64,000 nucleotides of DNA, taken from the NCBI GenBank assembly GCA_038237805.1, contig JBBRYI010000006.1:1-64000 (forward strand), read 5' to 3'. Within the stretch, counting starts at the first letter, position 1. The number at the start of each line of letters is the position of its first letter. Below the pieces are notes generated by a model, which saw only the letters and a list, made by a program, of their open reading frames with translations, made no database searches and was not told the origin of the DNA. Position numbers and translations under genes: made by a program. This stretch comes from JBBQFI01 sp038237805 (lineage in GTDB: Bacteria; Verrucomicrobiota; Verrucomicrobiia; Chthoniobacterales; UBA10450). Shown in pieces: positions 9,362-18,355 of the stretch.

Positions 9362-9528
9362 CAAGGACGTGCGCTTTCCAAAGCGCCCCTTTGTATTTCG
9401 GCGGCGTCGCGGTCTCTCGGATGAATGTGGGAGCGGCCTTAGTGCCGCGACTTTGTCGACACAGTTTTCGGTCGGGGCACTCAGGCCCCTCCCACATTTA
9501 GTCGGCGGCTTGGAAGCCAGCGTTCCTT
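9362..9528. repeat. Palindromic element interrupted by a family A element
   Basis: Outer arms at about 9362-9386 (with the perfect palindrome GCGCTTTCCAAAGCGC at 9371-9386) and about 9502-9528 (GGCGGCTTGGAAGCC) match the two arms of the element at 58328-58392. Between them sits a full family A copy (9424-9498). The order suggests one element inserted in another. The region lies between convergent genes and holds no coding sequence that I can support. Confidence 0.7.
9424..9498. repeat. Palindromic intergenic element, family A copy 2
   Basis: Arms AATGTGGGAGCGGCC and GGCCCCTCCCACATT with inner GTGCCGCGAC / GTCGGGGCAC, nearly identical to the copy at 5201-5271 apart from the loop. Confidence 0.85.
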
Positions 9529-9534
9529 TTAAGC

Positions 9535-11262
9535 TTATTCTGAGTGCGCTAACTGAGAACTTAATCCGGCGAATCTTTTACGGAGCACTTCGATCCGTTC
9601 CAGCAGCGGTTCGTAAGTTTTTCGCTGCGCGAGACAAAATGTTTCCAGCGGTTGAAAGGCAATCACAATTTCGTGATAAAAAAGCTCGATTGCACTGAGC
9701 AGTTTTTCTTCGATCGCTCGCAATAAGGTGGAGCGTTTTTCTTCAAGCTGCGCGCGGTAGGCGTTCAGAATCTTTCTCCGCCGGCCGAAGACAAAGGCGG
9801 TTCCAACCGCCGCCGCGGAAGCAGCTAAAATTCCCGTGACATCAGCGACCGCGGCACTGTTCATCGCCGCAATTAGTGCCACGATCGCGCCACCCGCGGC
9901 GACGCCGGCGGGAAAACGCAGCCACATTCCCGTCTCCTGCAACATGTCCGCGAGATATTCATCCGATCCTTTGCTGGCGGCGCGTTCGACCAGCGTCAGC
10001 TGAATCGATTGCAGGAGTTCGCGCCGTTGGCGCGCAAAATCCGGTACCGTCTTGGCGACGCGACTCTTCACGTTGGCGGCAAATTGCGCTTCGATCGTGT
10101 CCTGCAGTTGCGGCCACAGTCCGCGCAAATCGGTTTCGAGTAATTGCACTGCATTCTCCACTTTCGGTTGCACCGAGTCGCGCAGCTTGCTTTCCACTTC
10201 GAGTTGAAAATCGCGCTGCCATTGGCCCTTGCTGAAAATCAATTTCCACGTGCGCCAGAAAGAGAGTTTTTTCTCGAGCAGCTTCATTCCCGCGTCCGCT
10301 GAGTCGCGGCAAGCCTGCTCGACGCCGCGCAGAAATCCGTTCACCTGCCGCAGAGTTTGTTCCTTGCGCACTTGCAGGGTGGAATGAAGACGAGCGAGTT
10401 GCGCTTCATCGCGTTTAATAATTTCAAAAGAGCCGCTGACTTCTTCCGCTACTTCATCGAGCATGATCTGCGCGGAACGACATGCTGATCTTAGCTTTAA
10501 CATGCGCATACCGGACGAGGTAACGACCGCGTTGATCTGTTCCTCGAGCGCCGTAAATCCGCTCTCCTGCAAAAGCCGCTCTTTATCCAGGCCGGTCGTG
10601 CGTGCGAGCAGGGCCTTGCGCGCTGAGACCGCGAAAATTGGTGGAGTCACTCCGAGCTTTTGCAACGCCGTGTCCTGCAAATGCCGCCGGATCACTTCAA
10701 TTTCGTTAGGCTCGCGCAAATCGGATTGTTGCAGCACGAAGACGATATTCTTCAGCCACTTTTTCTGCACGAAATGCAACAGTTCCCAAGCCGAGTGTGT
10801 CCACGGATTCGTGACGGAAAAAACAAAGAAGACGAGATCAGCGCGCGGAACGAAATTTTCCGTGATGGTTTGGTGTTCCGCCACCATCGTGTTGGTGCCG
10901 GGAGTATCGACGACATTGAAATCGCGCAAAAAATCGATCGGCTGATAACGTTCGGTCAGGCGAGGGGAGACTTCGACGGAACGTTCCTCACTGCCGTACT
11001 TAAAGATATAAACACGATCCGTCGCCGGCAGGACGTCGACTTTGGCAAACTCCTGACCGAAGAGCGCATTGAGAAGCGAAGACTTTCCTGCCTTCACTTC
11101 GCCTACGACAACGAAGAGAAGCGGTTCGCGAATATCGGTAATCAAACCCTGAATCGTGTCGAGCGTTTGCGAATCGCGTTGCAGATTCGATTCGAGCTTG
11201 AACAACTCCGCGAGCGCAGTTTCGAGTTCGCTCCGAAGCTGCAAATAATTATCGGCGAGCAT
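9535..11262 (-). CDS. Bacterial dynamin-like GTPase
   Basis: A 575-residue large GTPase. The G domain shows P-loop GEVKAGKSSLLNALF near residue 54, the switch I threonine in LPATDRV, G3 VVDTPGTNTM near 117 and a QQSD box as a G4 variant. A long helical middle part and a strongly hydrophobic segment near residues 445-495 (AGGAIVALIAAMNSAAVADV and following) fit a membrane-inserting paddle, as in bacterial dynamin-like proteins that remodel or protect membranes. The deacetylase stop lies 9 bp upstream, so both may share a transcript. Specific role unknown. Confidence 0.85.
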   Translation of the reverse strand: MLADNYLQLRSELETALAELFKLESNLQRDSQTLDTIQGLITDIREPLLFVVVGEVKAGKSSLLNALFGQEFAKVDVLPATDRVYIFKYGSEERSVEVSPRLTERYQPIDFLRDFNVVDTPGTNTMVAEHQTITENFVPRADLVFFVFSVTNPWTHSAWELLHFVQKKWLKNIVFVLQQSDLREPNEIEVIRRHLQDTALQKLGVTPPIFAVSARKALLARTTGLDKERLLQESGFTALEEQINAVVTSSGMRMLKLRSACRSAQIMLDEVAEEVSGSFEIIKRDEAQLARLHSTLQVRKEQTLRQVNGFLRGVEQACRDSADAGMKLLEKKLSFWRTWKLIFSKGQWQRDFQLEVESKLRDSVQPKVENAVQLLETDLRGLWPQLQDTIEAQFAANVKSRVAKTVPDFARQRRELLQSIQLTLVERAASKGSDEYLADMLQETGMWLRFPAGVAAGGAIVALIAAMNSAAVADVTGILAASAAAVGTAFVFGRRRKILNAYRAQLEEKRSTLLRAIEEKLLSAIELFYHEIVIAFQPLETFCLAQRKTYEPLLERIEVLRKRFAGLSSQLAHSE

Positions 11263-11271
11263 GCCGGATGT

Positions 11272-12063
11272 TTAGCTGTGCGGAGGAACCGGGGAAGCGG
11301 TGGGAGTGGCTGAAGGGAGCGGCTTCGGCGTCACGGGCTTGGCCATGGCAATGAGTTCGGAAACGGTGACGAACTTAAATCCTTTCGCTTCCAATTGTCT
11401 AAATGTTTCCGGCATGGCTTCAATTGTTCCGGGATGAATATCGTGCGACAACACAATCGAACCGGCTCGCGTTTGTTGGAGGATTCGACTCGTCACAATC
11501 TTTGGTCCCGGCCGTTTCCAATCGAGCGGATCAACGTCCCACAAAATAATGCGATAACCGAACTCATCATGGATCCAATGCTTTTGCCGCGTCGTAATCG
11601 ATCCGTAAGGCGGGCGCATCAAAGTCGGTCGCACGCCGCATGCATTCGTGATCGCCTCTTCCGTCATTTTCAGCTGACGGCGCACGCTATCGTCCGACAT
11701 TTTTCCCAGATTCGGGTGCGACCACGAATGATTACCAACCTCGTGACCTTCGCGGATTGCGCGCTGCAAAATTTCCGGATGCTCAGCCACATTCTGCCCA
11801 ATGACAAAAAAGGTCGCTTTGATGTGATGCGCTGCGAGCAGGTCGAGCAACCTCGGCGTTAATTTTTCACTCGGGCCATCGTCGAAAGTCATGGCGATAT
11901 AAGGTCCATCCACGTGCACATAACTGACCGTGATTTGCGGCTCGGCCGGAGCCGGCGGAATCGGAGTTGGAGCCGGCTGGCCCTGTGAAACAGGAACGGG
12001 TTGCGCCGCGGCGCCGAGCCACGCAGCCAGAACAAAGGTGCAAATCACGAGCGAGCGAACCAT
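11272..12063 (-). CDS. Exported polysaccharide deacetylase (NodB/CE4 family)
   Basis: Metal-dependent carbohydrate esterase expected to remove N-acetyl groups from peptidoglycan or another glycan outside the cytoplasm. The start at 12063 gives a signal peptide (MVRSLVICTFVLAAWLGAAA); a longer frame to 12114 adds 17 unlikely residues. A Pro-rich linker follows. The CE4 motifs are TFDDGPSEK (motif 1), NHSWSHPNL (motif 2), RPPYGSI (motif 3), ILWDVDPLDW (motif 4) and VLSHDIHPGT (motif 5), so the active site looks complete. The C-terminus is Pro/Thr-rich. Confidence 0.92.
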   Translation of the reverse strand: MVRSLVICTFVLAAWLGAAAQPVPVSQGQPAPTPIPPAPAEPQITVSYVHVDGPYIAMTFDDGPSEKLTPRLLDLLAAHHIKATFFVIGQNVAEHPEILQRAIREGHEVGNHSWSHPNLGKMSDDSVRRQLKMTEEAITNACGVRPTLMRPPYGSITTRQKHWIHDEFGYRIILWDVDPLDWKRPGPKIVTSRILQQTRAGSIVLSHDIHPGTIEAMPETFRQLEAKGFKFVTVSELIAMAKPVTPKPLPSATPTASPVPPHS

Positions 12064-12185
12064 GCGGAACGGCAAAATTGTTGCTGTATCTAGCAGAGGA
12101 CTTGAGCAACGCAAGAAGCAGCCCCTCTTCCAATAATGGCGAACTTTTTGGCAGTCATCCTGCTTAGTTAGGCAATCTCCTAGGA

Positions 12186-14072
12186 ATGAAAATCTTGCTC
12201 GTGGAAGACCACCAGGGCAGCCGCCGTAATCTGCAGCGATTGATCGAACGGCGCGGCCATGAAGTAACAGCCTGCGGAAGCGTCGAGGAAGCGGAGACCG
12301 CGCTCGCCGTAGAAAAATTTCCGTTTCTGATTCTCGATTGGATGTTGCCGGGAAGAAGCGGCGTCGAACTATGTCGGGAATTGCGCACGCAACCGGACGG
12401 TGACGAACCGTATATTTGGCTGATCACGGGCCGCTCCGATACGAAGGCGCTGGAAGAAGCCCTCGAAGCGGGCGCGAACGATTATCTACTTAAGCCAGTT
12501 GATGCCGGTCGATTGAATCTGCGGCTTTCCGTGGCTGAGCGGCAAATTCGCGGTTTGGCCGAACGCAACGAATCGCGCGCGGCTTTGCGCGATTACGCGC
12601 GCAACATGACGGGGATTCTCGAAAACACGACCGACGGATTTCTCGCCCTAGATGCGGATTGGAAATTTATTTATGTGAATCCCAAGGCCGCTTCTTTACT
12701 CGACTGCTCGCGCGATGAACTCCTCGGTGAAAGTTTCTGGGAGAAGTTTCCGAAAGTATACGGTTTCGAGACCGATTATCGCAAAAAAATGGCGGAAGGC
12801 GCCGCGCTCGAGTTTGAAGCAACTGATGCGACGAGCAACCACTTGTTCGAAGTGCACGCGTATCCGAGCGGACGGGGCATCTCGGTTTTCTTTCGCGATG
12901 TCAACCGTCGAAAGACGACCGAAGAAGAACGACTCAAGGCGAGCAAGCTCGAATCCCTTGGTACACTCGCCGCGGGAATCGCGCACGACCTGAATAACAT
13001 TCTCACCGTCATTTCCGGAAACATCGGACTGGCGCAATTCGGCGCACCGGAAGGGGCGGGGACATATCTTCCTTCGCTATCGAAAGCGAGTCGCGCCGCG
13101 GAATATGCAGCGCATTTGTCGAATCAACTTTTGACGTTCGCCAAAGGAAGCATACCTCACAAGCAGGCCGCTTCGGTCGGCGAGTTATTGACGCATGCCT
13201 GCGAGTTTGCTTTGCACGGGTCGAATCTGCGCGCGGAAATACAGATCGCGCCGGACCTTTGGAAGGCCGAAGTGGATGCCGAGCAAATCAAGCAAGTAAT
13301 CAACGCTCTCATCCTGAATGCGCGCGATGCGATGCCATTTGGCGGTACCGTTCGCTTGCAAGCCACAAATCAAGAATTAACGCCGGAGGAAAACAGCGTT
13401 CTCGCGCCCGGGCACTATCTTAAGGTCAGTATTTCGGACCACGGCGAAGGAATCACGCCGGAGGTCGCCGCCAAAATGTTCGATCCCTATTTCACCACCA
13501 AAGCTCTCGCCAGCGGCTTGGGGCTTTCCATTGGTCAATCAGTCGTGAAAAAGCACGGCGGTTTGCTTCATCTCGAATCGTCCTCCGCCGATGGATCGAC
13601 GTTTGCGTTTTACTTACCGGCAACGGACGTGAAACTTTCTGCAGGGAAAGTCAGCGGGCGCGAACGCCGTTTCAATTTCGATCGGCAACGCGTGCTCGTC
13701 ATGGACGACGACGCGTCCATTCGCGAGCTCACGTCGCAACTTCTGGGAACGCTTGGCTACGATGTGACATCAGTGCCTGACGGAGTGGAAGCAGTTAGAG
13801 CTTATGAACGCGCGCTTCGCGCCGGCGAAAAATTTCAGGCCGTCATACTTGATGCGACCGTTCGCGGCGGGCTTGGCGGTGTCGCTACGATCGAGCGCTT
13901 GCGCCACGTTGATCCGGACGTGATCGCGATTATCTGCAGCGGTTATTCCGACGAAGGTGCGCTGACAGAATTCTTGAGCTACGGATTTCGAGCTGCATTG
14001 CCAAAACCGTTCACGCGCACGGAACTGGGCGACGTGTTGCAGCGCGTAATTGCCGCGCGAAGACTGATCTAG
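12186..14072 (+). CDS. Hybrid histidine kinase: receiver-PAS-HisKA-HATPase-receiver
   Basis: A 628-residue signalling protein with no membrane segment, so cytoplasmic. N-terminal receiver (LLVEDH, phospho-acceptor D in LILDWMLPGRSG near residue 52, LLKPVD). PAS domain about 140-240. H-box LAAGIAHDLNNIL near 265. N-box INALILNARDAMPFGG near 375, then SDHGEGI and GLGLSIGQSVVKKHGG. Terminal receiver (VMDDDASI, VILDATVRGG, LPKPF). Two receivers around the kinase suggest phosphorelay or input by another kinase. No partner regulator is adjacent. It starts about 120 bp from the divergent deacetylase gene. Confidence 0.92.
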   Translation: MKILLVEDHQGSRRNLQRLIERRGHEVTACGSVEEAETALAVEKFPFLILDWMLPGRSGVELCRELRTQPDGDEPYIWLITGRSDTKALEEALEAGANDYLLKPVDAGRLNLRLSVAERQIRGLAERNESRAALRDYARNMTGILENTTDGFLALDADWKFIYVNPKAASLLDCSRDELLGESFWEKFPKVYGFETDYRKKMAEGAALEFEATDATSNHLFEVHAYPSGRGISVFFRDVNRRKTTEEERLKASKLESLGTLAAGIAHDLNNILTVISGNIGLAQFGAPEGAGTYLPSLSKASRAAEYAAHLSNQLLTFAKGSIPHKQAASVGELLTHACEFALHGSNLRAEIQIAPDLWKAEVDAEQIKQVINALILNARDAMPFGGTVRLQATNQELTPEENSVLAPGHYLKVSISDHGEGITPEVAAKMFDPYFTTKALASGLGLSIGQSVVKKHGGLLHLESSSADGSTFAFYLPATDVKLSAGKVSGRERRFNFDRQRVLVMDDDASIRELTSQLLGTLGYDVTSVPDGVEAVRAYERALRAGEKFQAVILDATVRGGLGGVATIERLRHVDPDVIAIICSGYSDEGALTEFLSYGFRAALPKPFTRTELGDVLQRVIAARRLI

Positions 14073-14081
14073 CGGAAGTTC

Positions 14082-14546
14082 TTAACTTTTTCGGAGTTTT
14101 TCTAACTCCGAAATAAAAGCAGTCGGCCCGCCCTCCATATATCCGAGCTCGCCGACTTTTTTGCCGTCGCTATTCAAGACGATAATCGTTGGGAAGCCTT
14201 CGATATTGTGCTGCTGCGCGAGATTTTGGTTTTGCAGCCGCACGTCTCGGGTTTGTTCTTTCCCGCGGGGGAAATCCACTTCCATCAGAACGAGATTCTT
14301 ATTCGCGTATTCCTGAAACTCCGGCTTGGAAAAAACTTCGCGTCGCAACCTGATGCACCAGCCGCACCAGTCCGAGCCGGTGAAATCAAGCAGAAGCAAT
14401 TTGTGATTCGCTTTCGCCTGCTGTTGCGCCTGCTGGTAATCCGTGAGCCACGACAACTCAGCGCGAACCGAAGCGGTACTGATGAGCGCAGTGGCTGCGA
14501 CCAGGAAAAGGAGGCGGAAATTTTTCACGCCCCCAACTTCCGACAA
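14082..14546 (-). CDS. Exported thioredoxin-fold protein
   Basis: A 154-residue protein with a signal peptide (FRLLFLVAATALISTASVRA) and a thioredoxin-like domain. The redox motif is DWCGWCIRLRREVF near residue 60; GFPTIIVLN supplies the cis-proline. It resembles the DUF255/thioredoxin_7 group of periplasmic disulfide reductases. A role in reducing periplasmic cysteines or in cytochrome maturation is plausible but not shown by neighbours. It converges with the hybrid kinase gene with a 9-bp gap. Confidence 0.85.
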   Translation of the reverse strand: MSEVGGVKNFRLLFLVAATALISTASVRAELSWLTDYQQAQQQAKANHKLLLLDFTGSDWCGWCIRLRREVFSKPEFQEYANKNLVLMEVDFPRGKEQTRDVRLQNQNLAQQHNIEGFPTIIVLNSDGKKVGELGYMEGGPTAFISELEKLRKS

Positions 14547-14591
14547 ACTGCGCCTTTGCGCAAGCGTGGCGGCTCGTGCGCTCAGTACAAA

Positions 14592-14617
14592 CTTAGCCCG
14601 GCAAAAGCCGGGCTAAG
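14592..14617. terminator. Perfect hairpin between thioredoxin-like and SWIB genes
   Basis: CTTAGCCCGGC, an AAAA loop, then GCCGGGCTAAG: an 11-bp perfect stem. No clear U-run follows on either strand, so it may be a processing or attenuation hairpin or a short palindromic repeat rather than a classic terminator. On the minus strand it follows the SWIB gene. Confidence 0.6.
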
Positions 14618-14641
14618 ACGAAAGAAAGTGGGAGACGGAAA

Positions 14642-14926
14642 CTAGCGGATATGTCCCGAGACGAGTTTGGTCATCTCGAACATGCTGACCTGGCTCTTGC
14701 CGTTGAAAACCGGCTTGAGCGCGTCGTCCGCGTTAATCATCGTTCTCTTTTTCTTATCCTGGCATCCGTTCTTCTTGATGTAGTCCCAGAGTTTCTTGGT
14801 GAGCTCGGAACGTGGGAGGGGTTTGGAGCCGACGATCTCGGAAAGTTTCTCGTCGGGTTGGACCGGCCTCATGAAGGCGGCGTTCGGTTTACGTTTGGAA
14901 GTTTTTTTAGCTGTGGATTTCGGCAT
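14642..14926 (-). CDS. SWIB/MDM2 domain protein
   Basis: A 94-residue basic protein. The Lys/Thr-rich N-terminus is followed by a SWIB fold: MRPVQPDEKLSEIVG, LPRSELTKKLWDYIKKNG, INADDALKPVFNG, VSMFEMTKLVSGHI. SWIB domains are typical of eukaryotic chromatin remodelers and also occur in a few bacterial phyla, notably Chlamydiae and relatives. The basic tail and fold suggest a DNA- or chromatin-associated factor. Stand-alone gene bounded by a hairpin downstream. Confidence 0.93.
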   Translation of the reverse strand: MPKSTAKKTSKRKPNAAFMRPVQPDEKLSEIVGSKPLPRSELTKKLWDYIKKNGCQDKKKRTMINADDALKPVFNGKSQVSMFEMTKLVSGHIR

Positions 14927-14989
14927 AGAGGCTGATTAATCGCTAGCTCGATAGAGGGCAACATTAAATTTTGCCGATTCCCAAAAAAA

Positions 14990-16156
14990 TTATTCAGCGC
15001 GGCGAACCGCCAAAGCCGCCAAGTCGTCGGCCAAAGGTTTCCCGTTGTCGTCCGGTATCGTTTTTTCGAGCGTGCCAGCAAGCAACCTTTGCGCACTTCC
15101 AGGATCCTTCGGCAGCATCTCCACCACGCGTTCGATCGCGAGACGATGCGTGCCTCCGTCTTCCGCGCCGGCCAATCCGTCGGTGTAAAGAAGGAATGCG
15201 TCGCCTTGATGCAAATCGATATTCGTCTCATCGAACTTTGATTTTTCCGCCAACCCCAGCGGAGGAGCAGAAGAGCGAATCGTCTCGGTCGCACCATCGC
15301 GCCGCTGCACGATCAATGGCGGATGACCCGCGCCGACAACGCTGGCCCGACCCGTCTCCGGATCGAGGGCGACGCACATCGCAGTCATAAACGAGCGCGC
15401 GCCGAAGATAGTGCGAAAATCCTTGTTGACCGCCTCCATGATTTCGCGCGGCGAATTGTGCTCCGTCGTTCCGTGATGAAAAAGAAGTTTCGCCAGCGTC
15501 GTCATCAGTGCCGCGGATGCGCCGTGCCCCGTGGCGTCGGCGATCCAGAATAGGGTTCGTCCGTCACGCATGCGAAGCCATCCGTAAATATCGCCGCCGA
15601 CTTGAATGACCGGACGATAGACCGCAGCGATCTCCCATCCCGAAAGCGACGGCGGGTTTTGCGGAATCAACGATTGCTGAGTCAGCCGCGCCGCTTCCAA
15701 GTCGCGTTCCAGATTTCCGCGCCATGCTTCGAGTTCGTCATTTTGCTTTTCCAGTTGCCGCCGCATTTCGCGCAGTCGCAACTGCGTTTCGATACGCGCC
15801 GACAACACGGCAATATTAATCGGCTTGGTGACGAAGTCGTTTGCCCCGGCTTCCAGACAAAGCACTTCGCTCACTTCGCCGCCGTGGCCGGTGAGCATGA
15901 TGGCGGGGATTTGCGCGATCGACGGATCTTCGTCCGCGCGCAGTTTTTTCAAGACTTCCGCCCCGTTGAGTCCGGGCATGTCGAAATCCAAAAGCAAAAG
16001 CGATTGCGTTTCGGAGTGCACAATTTCCAACGCCTCCGTTCCACTGGAACATTCCCGGCAAACGTAGCCGGTGGTGGAGAGCGCGTGCCGCAAAAGCTTT
16101 CGACTCAAGGGATCGTCATCAACGACGAGGATTCGATCGCTACTTTCTTGCGTCAT
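14990..16156 (-). CDS. Response regulator with PP2C (RsbU/SpoIIE-type) phosphatase output
   Basis: A 388-residue protein. N-terminal receiver: VVDDDPLSRKLL, phospho-acceptor D in LLLLDFDMPGLNG near residue 57, FVTKPI. A coiled-coil linker runs about 130-160. The PP2C/SpoIIE domain shows VGGDIYGWLRM, IADATGHGASAALMT, GAGHPPLIV and LLYTDGLAGAEDG, with metal-binding aspartates kept. Such proteins dephosphorylate anti-anti-sigma (STAS) proteins in partner-switch pathways. A STAS protein and a second PP2C phosphatase are encoded at 27.1-29.1 kb; whether they act together is inference. Confidence 0.92.
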   Translation of the reverse strand: MTQESSDRILVVDDDPLSRKLLRHALSTTGYVCRECSSGTEALEIVHSETQSLLLLDFDMPGLNGAEVLKKLRADEDPSIAQIPAIMLTGHGGEVSEVLCLEAGANDFVTKPINIAVLSARIETQLRLREMRRQLEKQNDELEAWRGNLERDLEAARLTQQSLIPQNPPSLSGWEIAAVYRPVIQVGGDIYGWLRMRDGRTLFWIADATGHGASAALMTTLAKLLFHHGTTEHNSPREIMEAVNKDFRTIFGARSFMTAMCVALDPETGRASVVGAGHPPLIVQRRDGATETIRSSAPPLGLAEKSKFDETNIDLHQGDAFLLYTDGLAGAEDGGTHRLAIERVVEMLPKDPGSAQRLLAGTLEKTIPDDNGKPLADDLAALAVRRAE

Positions 16157-16322
16157 GCGTCACTCTCTATTCGGAAACGACTGGGTGCGGTATCGTATCG
16201 TTTAATCGTAAATATTTTCAAAAATGTAATGCAGCGAACCAAGTGCTGCGATTGTCCATTTAGCCATTGTCACGCCATCTTGGATGAATTAGAAGCAAGC
16301 GAAGACCGTCAGAATCACCTCT

Positions 16323-16712
16323 ATGAAAATCTTACTGCCGCTCGTCGTTCTTACCGCCTTCGCTGTTGTGTCATGCGAGGAGGAACCGCCAGTGCGGAAA
16401 CATCGCCCCGCGCGTTATCCCGCTCAGGCAGACCAATACCCGCCTCAGCAGCAGCCGTTCAATCCCGAAGGGCAACCACCGCCTCCTCCCGATAATCCGC
16501 AGGTAGAAGAATCTCCGACGCCGGCCGCGACCGCCGCGCCCGTGAAGACGACCACTAAAGGTGATATTCCCTATGGCGTTCCCGTTCCGAATAAGCCCGG
16601 TTTTGTTACCAGCCCGTACGCGCCCAATCAAGGTTATGTCGATGTGCGCGGATTCCCGCCAGGAACAGAAGTGAAAGATCCTTACACGAATAAGATTTTT
16701 CTCGTTCCATAA
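16323..16712 (+). CDS. Small proline-rich lipoprotein
   Basis: A 129-residue protein with a lipoprotein signal (MKILLPLVVLTAFAVVSC) whose Cys lies at residue 18. Residues about 25-80 are Pro/Gln-rich and look disordered. The conserved-looking end is GYVDVRGFPPGTEVKDPYTN followed by KIFLVP. Likely anchored in the outer or inner membrane; function unknown. The flanks (16157-16322 and 16713-16876) show no further gene. Confidence 0.8.
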   Translation: MKILLPLVVLTAFAVVSCEEEPPVRKHRPARYPAQADQYPPQQQPFNPEGQPPPPPDNPQVEESPTPAATAAPVKTTTKGDIPYGVPVPNKPGFVTSPYAPNQGYVDVRGFPPGTEVKDPYTNKIFLVP

Positions 16713-16876
16713 ATTGCGAACCTGATCGCGGCGCCGCCTCGCAGGCGGTCAGGTTATTCACAAAACCTCGGCGTGCCCTCTGCTGGACAACCCAGCGCAA
16801 TATCGGATGCTGATCGTCGCGCGATCGGGTCCGTTAAATATGCGCCCGCTTCGCGAATGGAATTGATAAGACTCAC

Positions 16877-18229
16877 ATGGAATATCGGGTGAAACGAGCT
16901 CCTCGGATCGATACCGAGATCACACTGCCAGGCGATAAAAGCATTTCGCATCGAGCCGTCATTATTGCTGCGCTTTCAAATGGCGTTTGTGTTCTTCGCG
17001 GATTTTTGCCGAGCGACGATTGCCTGCATACGGTGAATGCTCTGCGCGCGCTCGGGATTAAAATCGAGCAACCGGAACCGACCATGCTCGTCGTTCATGG
17101 AAACAGACGGCTGCTCAAGACTCCATCAGGCCCAATCAACTGCGGGAACTCTGCCACGACGATGCGCCTTCTGGCGGGATTACTCGCTGGCCAACCGTTC
17201 GAAACGCGTCTGGTTGGTGATGCTTCGTTGTCGCGCCGCCCGATGGATCGAGTGATCGCTCCACTCACACAAATGGGAGCAAACATTGTCGGTGAAGGGC
17301 CGAACCAAACTGCACCGCTGCGTATCAAGGGCGCGCCGCTCAAGGGGATCGAATACTCGGTTCCAATTGCGAGCGCGCAGGTGAAAGGCGCGTTGCTGCT
17401 CGCCGGACTTTTCGCAAAAGGTAAAACCACCGTGAACGAGCCGGCCATCAGCCGCAATCACACAGAACTGATGCTGAATTATTTTCTGGTGCGGACGGTG
17501 AAGGAAGAAGATAGCGGCATAACCATCTTTGGCGATCAAACTCCCGAATCCCGCGACTTCGTTATTCCCGGGGACATTTCATCTGCCGCGTTCTGGCTCG
17601 TTGCGGCTGCGGCGCAACCCGGCGGACATTTGCTCGTGCGCGATAGCGGTTTGAACGACACACGCACCGCCTTGCTCGGCGTGCTCATCCGCATGGGAGC
17701 GCAATTGCGTGAAGCCGTCGAAGATGTCGATCAGCTCGAACCGTGCGGCGCGGTCGAAGTTACTGGCGCGCCCTTGAAAGGGACTGTCATTCAGGGAAAA
17801 GAGGTTCCGCAGTTGGTGGATGAATTGCCGGTCCTGGCCGTAGCCGGCGCGCTCGCAAGCGGAACGACTATCATCCGGCAAGCGGAAGAATTGCGCGTCA
17901 AAGAAACCGATCGCATCGCTGCCATTGCGCATAATCTTCGCGCGATGGGAACACAGGTAGTCGAGTTAAAGGACGGTTTGGAAATTCATGGGCGGCCATC
18001 TTTGCGCGGGGCGCGCGTCGCGAGTTTCGGCGATCATCGCATCGCGATGGCTTTTGCGATTGCCGGTCTGCACGCGGATGGCGAGACGATTATTCAGGAC
18101 GTCGAATGTGTCCGGGAATCGTATCCCGGTTTCGAAGAGACGCTCGAGGAATTCATGAATCCGAAACGGACGCGCGCGAGTACACCTGTGATCGGTTCGC
18201 TTTCGGCCGCGCGCCTCGACGTGGAGTAA
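16877..18229 (+). CDS. aroA: 3-phosphoshikimate 1-carboxyvinyltransferase (EPSP synthase, class II type)
   Basis: Transfers the enolpyruvyl group of PEP to shikimate-3-phosphate, sixth step of chorismate synthesis. 450 residues. Motifs: PGDKSISHRAVIIAAL near residue 18, NCGNSATTMRLLAG near 92, SAQVKGALLLAG near 170, SRNHTE near 195, NDTRTA near 260, RVKETDRIAAIAHNLRAMG near 340. The set GDKS, SAQxK, RxHxE and NxTR is that described for class II enzymes. The PEP-site loop reads GNSAT, with Ala where class I enzymes have Gly (E. coli Gly96), as in glyphosate-insensitive CP4-type enzymes. Tolerance is a prediction. cmk follows after a hairpin. Confidence 0.96.
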   Translation: MEYRVKRAPRIDTEITLPGDKSISHRAVIIAALSNGVCVLRGFLPSDDCLHTVNALRALGIKIEQPEPTMLVVHGNRRLLKTPSGPINCGNSATTMRLLAGLLAGQPFETRLVGDASLSRRPMDRVIAPLTQMGANIVGEGPNQTAPLRIKGAPLKGIEYSVPIASAQVKGALLLAGLFAKGKTTVNEPAISRNHTELMLNYFLVRTVKEEDSGITIFGDQTPESRDFVIPGDISSAAFWLVAAAAQPGGHLLVRDSGLNDTRTALLGVLIRMGAQLREAVEDVDQLEPCGAVEVTGAPLKGTVIQGKEVPQLVDELPVLAVAGALASGTTIIRQAEELRVKETDRIAAIAHNLRAMGTQVVELKDGLEIHGRPSLRGARVASFGDHRIAMAFAIAGLHADGETIIQDVECVRESYPGFEETLEEFMNPKRTRASTPVIGSLSAARLDVE

Positions 18230-18238
18230 TTTGCTTTT

Positions 18239-18261
18239 CCGCCCCAGATTTTCTTGGGCGG
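18239..18261 (+). terminator. Hairpin after aroA
   Basis: CCGCCCCA, loop GATTTTC, TTGGGCGG: an 8-bp arm with one mismatch, 9 bp after the aroA stop. No strong U-run follows. May reduce read-through into cmk. Confidence 0.45.
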
Positions 18262-18355
18262 AGCGCGCTTTACACGCTCCTTGATAGGTTACGCGTGGCG
18301 GTTGTTTGCAAGAAGTGTCGCGTCGAATTCGCGGGTGTGATTATTGTTCGCGTTA

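Noticed and set aside
10660..11313. Plus-strand frame of 217 codons
   Set aside because: Antisense shadow of the dynamin-like GTPase gene; no domain seen.
15602..16495. Plus-strand frame of 297 codons
   Set aside because: Antisense to the receiver-PP2C gene and running into the lipoprotein gene; His/Arg-rich, typical of a shadow frame.
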